A stretch of DNA of 64,000 nucleotides, from contig OZ244129.1 of the NCBI GenBank assembly GCA_965215715.1, positions 992,001 to 1,056,000 on the forward strand, given 5' to 3'. Source of the DNA: HXMU1428-3 sp965215715 (GTDB lineage Bacteria; Pseudomonadota; Alphaproteobacteria; Rhizobiales; HXMU1428-3). The notes beneath the pieces are model-generated. The model was not told the DNA's origin and ran no database searches. It was given only the letters and a program-made list of their open reading frames with translations. The translations under genes were made by a program, and so were the position numbers. Below, piece by piece: positions 43,345 to 52,991 of this stretch; position 1 is the first letter of the stretch, and each line of letters opens with the position of its first letter.

Positions 43345-46065
43345 ATGACGCACGAGATCGGGATCCCAGCCAATTCCAATGAACCAAAATGGGTTTATCA
43401 ATTTGGTGGTGGCAGCGCAGATGGGACAGCACAAGAACGCGATTTGTTGGGCGGTAAAGGGGCCAATTTGGCCGAAATGGCCAGTATTGGTTTGCCTGTG
43501 CCCCCAGGATTTACGATTACAACCGACATGTGCAGTGTGTTTTATGAAAACGGCCAAGTTTTACCTGACGGTTTAAAGCGTCAAGTTCAAGCCTCGCTTG
43601 ATCATGTTGGCCAACTCGTTGGCGCCACTTATGGCAGTTTAGACGCTCCACTTTTGGTCTCGGTCCGCTCTGGTGCACGGGTTTCCATGCCTGGTATGAT
43701 GGACACGGTTTTAAACTTAGGGCTGAATGACGAAACTGTTGAAGGGCTTGCCAAACGCTCTGGTGATCGCCGGTTTGCCTATGATAGCTATCGCCGTTTT
43801 ATTCAGATGTATGCTTCTGTGGTTATGGAAGTTGAGCATGACCTGTTTGAAGACATCCTTGACACTTATAAAAACTTAAATGGTTTTGCAAAAGACACTG
43901 AGCTTGAGGCAGACCATTGGGCTGAGATTATCGAGCAGTACAAAGCTTGCGTGATTGAACATAAAGGCAATCCGTTTCCAAGCGATGTTTATGAGCAATT
44001 ATGGGGCGCTATTTCGGCTGTGTTTTTATCCTGGCATTCTCGCCGGGCTGGAACCTATCGCAAACTGCATGGATTTGCTGATGACTGGGGCACAGCTGTG
44101 AATGTGCAGGCCATGGTGTTTGGTAATATGGGGGAAAATAGTGCCACAGGTGTTGCCTTTACCCGTAACCCGGCAACAGGTGACAAGGCTTTGTATGGTG
44201 AGTTTTTAATCAATGCCCAAGGTGAAGATGTGGTTGCAGGCATTCGAACCCCTCAGCCTTTGACTGTGGCTGCTAAAGAAGAGGCGGGGGAAACCATGCC
44301 GTCTTTGGAAGAAGCGATGCCAGAAGCCTTTGCCCAGTTCGTTGATATTACCAAGCAGCTTGAGACCCACTATCGAGATTGCCAAGATATTGAGTTTACC
44401 ATTCAAGATGGCAAATTATGGATGCTGCAAACCCGTTCTGGCAAGCGCACCACAGGGGCGGCAGTGAAAATGGCGGTTGATATGGTGGGGGAAGGTTTGA
44501 TCAGCAAACAAGAAGCCATCATGCGGATTGATTGTTTGGCGCTTGACCAATTGTTACATCCCACTCTTGATCCGAATGTTGAGCGCGAGGTGCTGACAAC
44601 TGGTTTGCCCGCTTCTCCAGGGGCAGCGGTGGGTGAAATTGTCTTTGACGCTGATATGGCTGAACAACTGGCCGGGCAGGGCAAATCTGTGTTGCTTGTG
44701 CGGGTTGAAACCAGCCCAGAAGATATTCATGGTATGCATGCGGCCAGTGGTATTTTAACGGCGCGCGGGGGTATGACAAGCCATGCAGCTGTGGTTGCCA
44801 GAGGTATGGGGCGCCCTTGTGTGTCTGGCGCTGGAGCTCTTAAAATTGATAACAAGGCGAAAACACTCTCCATAGGTGGGGGCCAATTTAATGAAGGGGA
44901 CAAACTAACCATTGATGGTTCCACAGGCCAGGTTTTGGCCGGTGAACACCCCATGCGCTCAGCTGAAATGACGGGTGATTTTGGGACTTTGATGAGCTGG
45001 GCCGATGAAATCCGCCGGTTGAAAGTGCGCGCCAATGCCGAGACAGGGCGCGAAACAAAACAAGCGCTGGAATTTGGTGCGCAAGGCATTGGTCTGTGCC
45101 GTACTGAACATATGTTTTTTGAGGCCAGCCGCATCACTGCCATGCGGGAGATGATTTTGGCCACCACTGAAGCGGGCCGGCGCGCTGCATTAGACAAATT
45201 GTTGCCGATGCAGAAAGGCGATTTTGAGGAGCTGTTTTCTTTGATGAAAGGCTTGCCGGTTACCATTCGTTTGCTGGATCCGCCTTTGCATGAGTTTCTC
45301 CCGCATGAGCGGCCAGAAATGGAAATGTTGGCAGAGGAAATCGGGCTTGATGTGGATGCTATTGCCAAGCGGGTGGCCGAATTAAACGAATTTAACCCGA
45401 TGCTGGGTCATCGCGGCTGCCGGTTGGCCATCACCTATCCTGAGATCACTCAAATGCAGGCGCGTGCTATTTTTGAGGCAGCGATTGCTGTTTCGAAAAA
45501 AGATGGCGACACGGTGCGGCCTGAAATTATGATCCCGCTGATTGCAACCCGTGCTGAATTTGATCGCTTAAAGCAGGTGGTGGATGAAACGGCGCAAGAT
45601 GTTTTTAAGGAACAAGGCCAAGAGGTGCCTTATGATGTGGGCACGATGATTGAATTGCCGCGTGCGGCATTGCAGGCGGGCGAGATTGCACAAAGTGCGC
45701 AATTCTTCTCTTTTGGCACTAATGATTTGACCCAAACCACCTTTGGTTTAAGCCGGGATGATGCCGCCCCGATCTTAAACCATTATACCCAGCATGGGAT
45801 TTTGCCGGTTGACCCCTTTGTCTCAATTGACCAGGAAGGTGTTGGCAAGCTGGTTGAACTTGGTGCCAGCCAAGGGCGCGAGACGTCTTCAGATTTGAAA
45901 TTGGGTATTTGCGGGGAACATGGTGGTGACCCGGCCTCAATTGAATTTTTTGAACGGGTCGGGCTTGATTATGTATCTTGTTCGCCATTTCGCGTGCCTG
46001 TTGCCCGCTTGGCAGCTGCACAGGCATTTTTAAAATCGCAAGAGAAACCATCTGAACAATCTTAA
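43345..46065 (+). CDS. ppdK: Pyruvate, phosphate dikinase
   Basis: This 906-residue enzyme interconverts pyruvate, ATP and phosphate with phosphoenolpyruvate, AMP and pyrophosphate. The N-terminal ATP-grasp domain begins LLGGKGANLAEMASIGLPVP. The swivelling domain has the phosphorylated His in GGMTSHAAVVARGMGRPCVS. The C-terminal PEP/pyruvate barrel ends with SFGTNDLTQTTFG and the catalytic Cys region GICGEHGGDP. It is full length. It gives PEP for gluconeogenesis, which matters in organisms assimilating C1 or C2 carbon. meaB follows after 26 bases, so the two may be co-transcribed. Confidence 0.97.
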   Translation: MTHEIGIPANSNEPKWVYQFGGGSADGTAQERDLLGGKGANLAEMASIGLPVPPGFTITTDMCSVFYENGQVLPDGLKRQVQASLDHVGQLVGATYGSLDAPLLVSVRSGARVSMPGMMDTVLNLGLNDETVEGLAKRSGDRRFAYDSYRRFIQMYASVVMEVEHDLFEDILDTYKNLNGFAKDTELEADHWAEIIEQYKACVIEHKGNPFPSDVYEQLWGAISAVFLSWHSRRAGTYRKLHGFADDWGTAVNVQAMVFGNMGENSATGVAFTRNPATGDKALYGEFLINAQGEDVVAGIRTPQPLTVAAKEEAGETMPSLEEAMPEAFAQFVDITKQLETHYRDCQDIEFTIQDGKLWMLQTRSGKRTTGAAVKMAVDMVGEGLISKQEAIMRIDCLALDQLLHPTLDPNVEREVLTTGLPASPGAAVGEIVFDADMAEQLAGQGKSVLLVRVETSPEDIHGMHAASGILTARGGMTSHAAVVARGMGRPCVSGAGALKIDNKAKTLSIGGGQFNEGDKLTIDGSTGQVLAGEHPMRSAEMTGDFGTLMSWADEIRRLKVRANAETGRETKQALEFGAQGIGLCRTEHMFFEASRITAMREMILATTEAGRRAALDKLLPMQKGDFEELFSLMKGLPVTIRLLDPPLHEFLPHERPEMEMLAEEIGLDVDAIAKRVAELNEFNPMLGHRGCRLAITYPEITQMQARAIFEAAIAVSKKDGDTVRPEIMIPLIATRAEFDRLKQVVDETAQDVFKEQGQEVPYDVGTMIELPRAALQAGEIAQSAQFFSFGTNDLTQTTFGLSRDDAAPILNHYTQHGILPVDPFVSIDQEGVGKLVELGASQGRETSSDLKLGICGEHGGDPASIEFFERVGLDYVSCSPFRVPVARLAAAQAFLKSQEKPSEQS

Positions 46066-46091
46066 TGCCGGTTGGCATAAGGGAGGCTTGA

Positions 46092-47027
46092 TTGGATCAA
46101 TTGACCCTTGAGGCTGTTCGTAAAGGGGGTAAGCGGGCGCTTGCCCACGCTTTGGCTGAAGCAGAGCGTGCCTCTGCTGATGCTGATATGGTTGCCTTGT
46201 TAGATGAAGCGTTTGGCAACCCTCAAGCCCATGTTATTGGCTTTACCGGGCCACCAGGTGTTGGCAAATCTACCTTGATCAACGGTTTGATCAAACAATG
46301 GCGAGCTAAGGGGCAAACCGTTGGGGTGATTGCCGTTGACCCATCTTCACAAAAAAGCGGCGGGGCTTTGTTAGGCGATCGCACCCGCATGATGACTGAC
46401 CCGGAAGACCAAGGGATCTTTGTGCGCTCTTTGGCCAGCCGTGGGCAATTAGGCGGTGTTTCTGAATTGACATTTCCCACGCTTGTGCTGATGCGTGCGG
46501 TATTTGATGTTGTTATCGTGGAAACGGTTGGAGTTGGGCAGTCTGAGGCAGATATTACGGCACATGCTGACAGCGTGGTGTTGTGTGTCCAGCCAGGCTC
46601 AGGCGATAGTTTGCAGTTTATGAAATCAGGGATTATGGAAATTCCTGATATAGCTGTGGTGACCAAGGCCGATATGGGGGCCCAAGCAGAGCGTGCCTTT
46701 TCTGATTTGGCGGGCGCTCTTTCAATAACCTCGCAGCAGGATAAAGAGAATCGGGTGCGAATTTTAAAGCTCTCAGCTGTAAAAGAAGAGGGACTGGATG
46801 AATTGATTTTATCGCTTAGAGCGCATTATGACTGGCTTGATGAGTCTGGATCTTTGGCCCAACAACGCTCAATTCAGGCAAAAAAGTGGCAAAAGGGTTT
46901 TATTCTTCGTGATTTTGGCCAAAAGGGACTGGCGTTAATTTGTGATCAACTGAACGGGGCTGATACTGTTCCTTTTGCTACTTATCATGCATTGTCTAAT
47001 CGTCTTTCCGTTCGCTTAAATGACTGA
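46092..47027 (+). CDS. meaB: MeaB/ArgK-type G3E GTPase (chaperone of methylmalonyl-CoA mutase)
   Basis: This 311-residue GTPase protects and reactivates B12-dependent acyl-CoA mutases. The P-loop is GFTGPPGVGKSTLINGLI, followed by VIAVDPSSQKSGGALLGDRT, the ETVGVGQSEADI switch region and VVTKADMGAQ as base-recognition motif. The start is a TTG preceded by GGGAGG. No mutase gene is in the window. In methylotrophs meaB serves the ethylmalonyl-CoA pathway, but it also occurs in many non-methylotrophs. It is close behind ppdK on the same strand. Confidence 0.94.
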   Translation: MDQLTLEAVRKGGKRALAHALAEAERASADADMVALLDEAFGNPQAHVIGFTGPPGVGKSTLINGLIKQWRAKGQTVGVIAVDPSSQKSGGALLGDRTRMMTDPEDQGIFVRSLASRGQLGGVSELTFPTLVLMRAVFDVVIVETVGVGQSEADITAHADSVVLCVQPGSGDSLQFMKSGIMEIPDIAVVTKADMGAQAERAFSDLAGALSITSQQDKENRVRILKLSAVKEEGLDELILSLRAHYDWLDESGSLAQQRSIQAKKWQKGFILRDFGQKGLALICDQLNGADTVPFATYHALSNRLSVRLND

Positions 47028-47640
47028 AATTTATACGTAATCTGGTTTCACTCGTTTCATTTTCATTGATGTCAGCGTGAAAGGTGTGGGAGATGGGTGC
47101 TCTGATATTTAGGAAAATATAGCCCAAACAGGTTTTAACGATAATATTATTTGAAGTGTTTTTCACATAACTCAAGAAATGTGATCGTTCCAGTTGTACA
47201 GGCTCGCAATTGGGCTTTTTGTTGGGGGTTTCGTTTTTGTGAAATGCCAGTTAAATCAATTGATTAAGTCTTAGTTGCCCAAAACCTTTGTGAGGGAAAT
47301 TACTAGTTGAAATAGATGTGAGAAATCATAGAACATGACTTATGAGTTGCTGAAATAGCACAATTTTGGGTGTTTCTAAGTTTATGGCGGTTGCAACTTG
47401 TTTGTAAGTGTGTTCAATTCTGCCGCGAATTTACAAAAGACATCATATTAGGTTTGGAAAAAACTGATTGCTTGGTCTGTATGACTTGCGAATCAAATAA
47501 GTTTACGCAGTTACATAATTTTACCAAAATTAACGTTTGTTAATCAGTTAAAGGCATTTTAACTGAGTTGTGTTTTGTTTGTATGTATCACAGTGGTATG
47601 TACGTTAAGGTTTTAATTAGGATCTAAGGTAGTTAAGGGA
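47028..47640. other. Intergenic region upstream of the SleB-type hydrolase
   Basis: About 610 bases without a credible gene. The clearest structure is a palindrome TCAGTTAAA-GGCAT-TTTAACTGA-like hairpin at 47544-47566, about 75 bases before the hydrolase start. A TTAA-six-TTAA motif just upstream (47530-47543) has the wrong spacing for CtrA. The region should hold the hydrolase promoter, and otherwise I see nothing in it. Confidence 0.35.
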
Positions 47641-48777
47641 ATGTCCCGTATTATATTATCGCCACTTCATTATTTAGCGATTGCAGCATTAGCGATACCA
47701 TTTTTGGGTGTCGGCTATATTGCAGGCAATGGTGATATGTTGGCAGTTTATAGGTTAAATCTTGAATTATCGTTGTCAGGCGAAGGTGACGACTATGATG
47801 GTAAGATCCCTGATGCAAGCCAACCGATCTTGCCAATTATTGCTGAGGCAAATGATCTATTTGATATCAAAGGCAAGGGGCCGCGGGCTGATTTGCTCTA
47901 TCGTCAACGTGTGGCAAATGGCACCGATTATGAAGAACGGCGCCGCCAGGCAGAGTTAGCTGTGGCTAAGGGTGAAATACCGGCTTCAGGTGATAATAGT
48001 GTTACCAACATCTATCCTTCCAAACAGGCGGTTAACCGGGTTGCCAAGGGGCACCGGACACAAGTGGCCAGCCTTGTTTCAAAGCACGATCCGGTTGGTA
48101 TTTTGAATAAAGGGAAAGTTTCTGCTGGATTGCCAATTATCAACCAGCAACGTGTTGCTGGTGTGTTTGACTTAGACAATCATGCTCATTTCTCGGGTAA
48201 AACCTTAGCTTCTCATTCAAAGGGGCTGTATCGCTCTGAAGTTCAAGTGAATGCTAAGCCGGAATTTACTGGGCTTGAAGTTAAGCATGTGGCTGCTCTT
48301 GGGCGTGGTAAGCGTAAGTTCTTTGGTGGACTGACAGAAGGTGAATTCCGCCGCCGTGAAAACCGCTGTTTGGCAACAGCTATTTATTTTGAGGCTCGTA
48401 GTGAGCCGATTAAAGGCCAGATTGCTGTGGCGCAAGTGATTATGAACCGGGTACGCAGCCGCTATTATGCTGATACGGTTTGCGGTGTGGTTTATGAAGG
48501 GGCGCATAAACGCAATGCTTGCCAGTTCTCATTTGCATGTGATGGTTTGGCAGACAAGCCAAAAGATAAAAAGCGCTGGGCTATTGCTGAAAAGTTAGCC
48601 ACGCAGGTTACAAATGGTAAGGTTTGGTTGGCTGATATTGGTCATTCAAGTCATTATCACGCGACTTATGTGAGCCCTAAATGGCGTCGTTCTATGAAAC
48701 GGATCAAACGCATTGGTGCTCATATTTTCTACAAAGCTAAATACTTTACTCAGCCAACTGAGATTGCCATTCGCTAA
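47641..48777 (+). CDS. Membrane-anchored SleB-family cell-wall hydrolase
   Basis: This 378-residue protein has an N-terminal membrane anchor (LAIAALAIPFLGVGYIAG), a variable linker of about 200 residues, and a C-terminal Hydrolase_2 (SleB) domain. The domain has the catalytic Glu region CLATAIYFEARSEPIKGQIA, then VAQVIMNRVRS and CQFSFACDG. SleB proteins cleave peptidoglycan as lytic transglycosylases; in non-spore-forming alphaproteobacteria they act in cell-wall remodelling. The domain should face the periplasm. The gene is monocistronic, with a long upstream region and its own terminator. Confidence 0.9.
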   Translation: MSRIILSPLHYLAIAALAIPFLGVGYIAGNGDMLAVYRLNLELSLSGEGDDYDGKIPDASQPILPIIAEANDLFDIKGKGPRADLLYRQRVANGTDYEERRRQAELAVAKGEIPASGDNSVTNIYPSKQAVNRVAKGHRTQVASLVSKHDPVGILNKGKVSAGLPIINQQRVAGVFDLDNHAHFSGKTLASHSKGLYRSEVQVNAKPEFTGLEVKHVAALGRGKRKFFGGLTEGEFRRRENRCLATAIYFEARSEPIKGQIAVAQVIMNRVRSRYYADTVCGVVYEGAHKRNACQFSFACDGLADKPKDKKRWAIAEKLATQVTNGKVWLADIGHSSHYHATYVSPKWRRSMKRIKRIGAHIFYKAKYFTQPTEIAIR

Positions 48778-48803
48778 TTTAGGTGAGTTTGGAAAGATTA
48801 AAT

Positions 48804-48835
48804 AAAAAGCCCCGGATTTTAGCGGGGCTTTTTTT
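48804..48835 (+). terminator. Intrinsic terminator after the cell-wall hydrolase
   Basis: AAAAAGCCCC pairs with GGGGCTTTTT around a 10-base loop, followed by T. It lies 27 bases after the hydrolase stop. Confidence 0.92.
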
Positions 48836-48865
48836 ATGGGCTTTGTTGAATTTTAGTTTTTTTAT

Positions 48866-49102
48866 CTAGTCCCGGCGTGGGAAAAAGCTATCGTCACTTT
48901 CCTTTTCTTCGCCAAATTGCTTTGTTGGGGCATGGTCTCTTTTGGGTAAAAAGAGTAAAAACAGCACCAAGGGCGGGAAAAGGACACAAGCAAAAACCCA
49001 AAAATTGGTATCCCGTTTTTTGCGTGCGGATAAATAGGCGGCAACGATCGGCACGATGATCCAAATGATCAGGACGATGGTTAAGATTTCACCAGCTTTC
49101 AT
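48866..49102 (-). CDS. Small two-helix membrane protein
   Basis: A 78-residue protein with two predicted membrane helices (ILTIVLIIWIIVPIVAAYLS and NFWVFACVLFPPLVLFLLFL) joined by a basic turn (ARKKRDT), then a charged tail (FGEEKESDDSFFPRRD). The arrangement resembles small phospholipase_D-nuclease-N-like or unnamed membrane proteins that are common in bacteria; I do not assign a function. It sits downstream of the nadABC genes on the same strand, 40 bases beyond nadC, and could be the last gene of that transcript. A second frame inside it is a shadow. Confidence 0.7.
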   Translation of the reverse strand: MKAGEILTIVLIIWIIVPIVAAYLSARKKRDTNFWVFACVLFPPLVLFLLFLPKRDHAPTKQFGEEKESDDSFFPRRD

Positions 49103-49144
49103 AACGAGCGATCCAGCTTAATTGTTGATAGGTTAAATCCATTA

Positions 49145-50002
49145 TTAGGCATTGCCTATGTCAATATCAAGGCCTAGATCAAGGCAAGGGGCTGAATGGG
49201 TCAGGGCGCCTACAGAAATGATATCAACCCCGCTTTCAGCAATGGCGCGAACGGTCTCTAAATTAACGCCGCCAGAAGCTTCCGTGATGATTTTGCCGTT
49301 TACCATCTCTACTGCTTTTTTTAAGGTTTCAGGGCTCATATTGTCGAGCAAGACAGCATCAATCTCATGCCCCAGGCACTCTTTTAGCTGTTCAAGTGTA
49401 TCTACTTCCACTTCTATCTTAATCATATGGCCATTGGCTTGCCGGGCTTTGGTGATTGCTTGTTTGATCCCGCCAGCAAAGGCAATGTGGTTGTCTTTAA
49501 TCAAGATTGCATCATCCAGGCGCAAACGATGGTTTTGTCCGCCGCCTATGCGAACGGCATATTTTTCAGCAAAGCGAAGCGTTGGTGTGGTTTTTCTGGT
49601 GTCAACAATGTGGGCAGAGGTGCCTTTTATAGCCTTGACATACTGAGCGGTTAGGGTGGCGATACCAGATAAGTGGCCTAAGAAATTTAACGCGGTGCGC
49701 TCGCCTGTTAAAATTGTTCTGACTTTGCCTTCAATGGTGGCGATGGTATCGTTTGGGCTTAAATTGTCGCCATCTTGTTTGTGCCAGATAATCTCACATG
49801 TCGGTTCGATTTGTTCAAAGCTTTCTGTTGCAAAGGCTTGACCGGCCAATATTCCGTTTGCTCTTGCTGCAATGACAGCGGTTCCTTCTGTCTGGGCGGG
49901 GAAAATTGAATTGCTGGTGCGATCGCCGCCAAGGCCGAGGTCTTCTTCTAGAGCTAGGGCAACGCTGTTTTCAATCAAACCAGTAGGGGGAAGGGGTGTC
50001 AT
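49145..50002 (-). CDS. nadC: Quinolinate phosphoribosyltransferase (carboxylating)
   Basis: A 285-residue enzyme that converts quinolinate and PRPP to nicotinate mononucleotide, the third step of de novo NAD synthesis. Motifs include ALEEDLGLGGDRTSNSIFPA at the N-terminus, the core VDTRKTTPTLRFAEKYAVRI, GGGQNHRLRLDDAILIKDNH and the C-terminal ITEASGGVNLETVRAIAESG. It is full length. It lies 5 bases downstream of nadB, the expected order in a nadA-nadB-nadC operon. Confidence 0.97.
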   Translation of the reverse strand: MTPLPPTGLIENSVALALEEDLGLGGDRTSNSIFPAQTEGTAVIAARANGILAGQAFATESFEQIEPTCEIIWHKQDGDNLSPNDTIATIEGKVRTILTGERTALNFLGHLSGIATLTAQYVKAIKGTSAHIVDTRKTTPTLRFAEKYAVRIGGGQNHRLRLDDAILIKDNHIAFAGGIKQAITKARQANGHMIKIEVEVDTLEQLKECLGHEIDAVLLDNMSPETLKKAVEMVNGKIITEASGGVNLETVRAIAESGVDIISVGALTHSAPCLDLGLDIDIGNA

Positions 50003-50007
50003 TAACT

Positions 50008-51579
50008 TTAGCTTTCGTAATGGGCAATATCATTTAAGTGAAGTTGGGTATGTTGTGCTTTGTCATTTGTTGATGGTGCGTCTGTGCGGTAATGGCTGCC
50101 GCGGCTTTCGTTACGTTTTAAAGCAGCATAAGTGATAAATTTTGCTGTGATAAGCATGTTTTTATAGCGCTCGCTTTGATTAAGATTGTCGGTGAGCTGA
50201 TCAATCTTGGTTAGGGCATGCTTTAATCCATCTTCATTGCGCTCAACGCCGACATGGTCAGCCATTAAATGGCGCAGAGAGGTCACATCCTCACGCAGAT
50301 TGGGAGGCTCAATGGTGGGAAAAGCGAGGTTTGTTAGATCTTGCTGATGAAAGTTTGTAGGTGCTTCATGTTGGGTCTTAATGGTCTTGGCGATGCGTTT
50401 GGCAAAAACAACCGCCTCTAGTAAAGAATTGGAAGCCAAGCGATTGGCGCCGTGCAATCCAGATGAGGCCACTTCACCGCACGCCCACAGGCCTTTAATT
50501 GTGCTTTGCCCCGTCTCATCAGTTTGGATGCCTCCCATATGAAAATGGGCAGCCGGGGCAACAGGGATGGGCTGTTTTGTTGGATCAATGCCAATGGACG
50601 TGCAGTTTTCAAATACGGTTGGAAACTGCACTGCGAGATCGGGCAAATGGGTGCAATCTAAAAAAGCCCCTTCTTTTTTGGTTTGATTGAAAACGGCCCG
50701 GGCAACAATATCACGCGGGGCAAGTTCGCCCTTTTCGTGTATGGGGGGCATAAAGCGCTTGCCCTGTTTGTCAACCAGTTTTGCTCCCTTACCCCTTAAG
50801 GCTTCAGTGACAAGCGGGGCAGGGTCTTTCGGACTGTCAAGGGCTGTGGGGTGAAATTGAACAAACTCTGGGTCACGAATGGCTGCCCCTATACGCGCGG
50901 CCATTGCAAGCCCTTCGCCTCTGGACATTTCAGGGTTGGTGGTTTTGCTATAAAGGTGCCCAACACCGCCGGTGGCAAGAACAACATGTGAGGTTTGCAA
51001 ACGCTGGCCTGGGCCAAAGCCTTTGGCTTGAGAGGGCCACAGGTAGCCGGCTGTAATTTGCCCCTTTTTGGCTTCCAACTTGTGCACTTCAACTTGTTCT
51101 AAAACTTGAATGGAAGGGGTTTGTTTCACTGCAGTTATGAGAGCGTCCATGATGGCGGCTCCGGCGCGGTCTCCTTGTACATGGACGATGCGGTTGGCTG
51201 AATGGGCGGCTTCTAGCCCTAAATCTAGCTTACCGTGCAAATTTTTATCAAAGGGCACACCGTAAGCCAGTAAGTCTCTGATGCGCTCTGGGGCGTCCTG
51301 GGCCACGCTATGGGCAATATTTTCATTGACTAAACCAGCACCGGCCAAAATAGTGTCTTGGGCATGGGCCTGCGGGGTATCTCCATGCCCAACAGCGGCA
51401 GCAATGCCCCCTTGGGCCCACAAACTAGACGCGCCTCCACCCAAAGCTTTGGCGGCAATTACAATAGTTGGGAGTGGGGCAAGCTGTAGAGCGGTAAATA
51501 GGCCAGCAAGGCCGGCGCCAATAATCAAAATGGCATGGGAAGGGTCTGTGTTTTCAAAAGGGCCGCTTAGGGAGGACAT
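50008..51579 (-). CDS. nadB: L-aspartate oxidase
   Basis: This 523-residue flavoenzyme oxidises aspartate to iminoaspartate, the first step of NAD synthesis. The FAD-binding motif ILIIGAGLAGLFTALQL is followed by ASSLWAQGGIAAAV, the active-site stretch PEFVQFHPTALDS, HFHMGGIQTDE and ACGEVASSGLHGANRLASNS. The C-terminal helical domain is complete. It is placed between nadA (59 bases upstream) and nadC (5 bases downstream) and acts together with NadA. Confidence 0.97.
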   Translation of the reverse strand: MSSLSGPFENTDPSHAILIIGAGLAGLFTALQLAPLPTIVIAAKALGGGASSLWAQGGIAAAVGHGDTPQAHAQDTILAGAGLVNENIAHSVAQDAPERIRDLLAYGVPFDKNLHGKLDLGLEAAHSANRIVHVQGDRAGAAIMDALITAVKQTPSIQVLEQVEVHKLEAKKGQITAGYLWPSQAKGFGPGQRLQTSHVVLATGGVGHLYSKTTNPEMSRGEGLAMAARIGAAIRDPEFVQFHPTALDSPKDPAPLVTEALRGKGAKLVDKQGKRFMPPIHEKGELAPRDIVARAVFNQTKKEGAFLDCTHLPDLAVQFPTVFENCTSIGIDPTKQPIPVAPAAHFHMGGIQTDETGQSTIKGLWACGEVASSGLHGANRLASNSLLEAVVFAKRIAKTIKTQHEAPTNFHQQDLTNLAFPTIEPPNLREDVTSLRHLMADHVGVERNEDGLKHALTKIDQLTDNLNQSERYKNMLITAKFITYAALKRNESRGSHYRTDAPSTNDKAQHTQLHLNDIAHYES

Positions 51580-51638
51580 TATTGCTTAAGTGAAAAGGGG
51601 AGGGCGGTTTTTGCCTTCTCCCCCCTTTTTCCTTTTGG

Positions 51639-52676
51639 TTAGGATGCCACCTGGATCATGCGTTCAACACTAGCACGCGCTTTTTGAGCAACGCCGGGGT
51701 CAATGGTTACTTCTTCTTTGAGCTCCAGCAAAGCTTCATAGACATTGTCAAGGCTGATGCGCTTCATGTGAGGGCAGAAGTTACACGGGCGGATAAATTC
51801 AACATCAGGTGTTTCAACCGCGACATTGTCACTCATTGAGCATTCAGTGACGAGCATAACTTTATTGGGCCTGTTGTCCTTTACCCAATTGATCATGCCA
51901 GAGGTGGAGCCGGTAAAATCAGATGCCTCAATGACCTCTGGGGGGCATTCTGGATGAGCAATGATTTTCAAACCAGGGTTGGCTTCGCGGTATTCTTCCA
52001 GTTCTTTGGCGGTAAAGCGCTCGTGCACTTCGCAATGGCCTTTCCAGGCAATGATTTCTTTGTCAGTTTGTGTGGCAACATATTTGGCCAAATATTCATC
52101 TGGCACCATGATCACTTTGTCGCTTTCAAAGCTCTCAACAATCTTAACCGCGTTTGATGAGGTGCAGCAAATATCGCATTCTGCTTTTACAGCCGCTGAA
52201 GTGTTTACATATGTCACGATCGGCACACCAGGATAGGCCTCACGCAAAGCGCGGACATCTTGGGGTGTGATGGATTCAGCTAACGAACAACCTGCTTTGC
52301 TGTCAGAAATTAAAACGGTTTTGGCGGGGTTCATTAGCTTGGAGGTCTCTGCCATAAAGTGGACACCGCACTGTAAGATTACATCTGCATCAACCTTGCT
52401 TGCCTCCACGGCCAATTGCAAGCTGTCGCCCATAAAATCAGAAATACAATGGAAAATCTCTGGCGTCATATAGTTATGCGCCAAAATGACCGCGTTGCGC
52501 TCTTTTTTCAGTTCATTGATTGCCTTGATTAAAGGGGCCATTTGCGGCCACTCAACTGGTGGGACAACATCTTTGACTTTTTCATAAAGAGGGGCCATTT
52601 CACGCGCGACTTCGGGCGTGTATGCGAGGGGATTATCAGCAACTGTGGGTGCAAATTCCTTTTCAATGTACGCCAT
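51639..52676 (-). CDS. nadA: Quinolinate synthase
   Basis: This 345-residue 4Fe-4S enzyme condenses iminoaspartate with dihydroxyacetone phosphate to quinolinate. Cluster cysteines lie in LQCGVHFMAE, CDICCTSSNA and FIRPCNFCPHMKRI. Other family motifs are LAHNYMTPEIFHCISDFMGD, ISDSKAGCSLAESI and IAHPECPPEV. It is the first gene of the nadA-nadB-nadC operon. A palindromic operator lies about 93 bases upstream of its start, so the operon is probably repressed when NAD or its precursors are plentiful. Confidence 0.97.
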   Translation of the reverse strand: MAYIEKEFAPTVADNPLAYTPEVAREMAPLYEKVKDVVPPVEWPQMAPLIKAINELKKERNAVILAHNYMTPEIFHCISDFMGDSLQLAVEASKVDADVILQCGVHFMAETSKLMNPAKTVLISDSKAGCSLAESITPQDVRALREAYPGVPIVTYVNTSAAVKAECDICCTSSNAVKIVESFESDKVIMVPDEYLAKYVATQTDKEIIAWKGHCEVHERFTAKELEEYREANPGLKIIAHPECPPEVIEASDFTGSTSGMINWVKDNRPNKVMLVTECSMSDNVAVETPDVEFIRPCNFCPHMKRISLDNVYEALLELKEEVTIDPGVAQKARASVERMIQVAS

Positions 52677-52991
52677 AGCAGACCTCTTTTCTTTCTAAAA
52701 TCCTAGGGTTTGATGTTTTGTCTTGTTCAAAAGACAACCAGCAAAGGATATTTTGTCTTTAACCTTCGTTATGCTCATAATGAGCATAATAGGGGTATTA
52801 AAAACAGCCGGTTCAAGACCGAGCTTTAAGCAAATACACAGTGATTCAGTTATAAAACTTCGTGCTGTGATTTGTCAATGTTTCCAATAGATGTATCAGG
52901 CCCCCTTGAAGGCATATACAACCTATATATAGGGGTTGAATTTATTATTTCCAGTGTGTTTGATTGATTTTTGTAATTTTAGCCTACAAGC
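52677..52991 (-). promoter_or_regulatory. nadA upstream region with palindromic operator
   Basis: About 315 bases between nadA and the end of moaE. The notable element is a 21-base palindrome at 52769-52789 (halves TTATGCTCAT and ATGAGCATAA), listed separately. Nearby, AAAGACA (52730-52736) and TGTCTTT (52754-52760) form a second inverted pair between operator and gene. No other gene-like sequence is seen. Confidence 0.5.
52769..52789. promoter_or_regulatory. Putative NadQ-type operator upstream of nadA
   Basis: A palindrome that is perfect apart from its central base, with halves TTATGCTCAT and ATGAGCATAA. It lies where a repressor would block nadABC transcription. From memory it resembles the site of NadQ, the alphaproteobacterial NAD-biosynthesis repressor; that match has not been checked, and no nadQ gene is in the window. 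Confidence 0.6.

Noticed and set aside
47530..47566. CtrA site upstream of the SleB-type hydrolase
   Set aside because: The TTAA half sites are six bases apart instead of seven; the neighbouring palindrome is not a CtrA motif.
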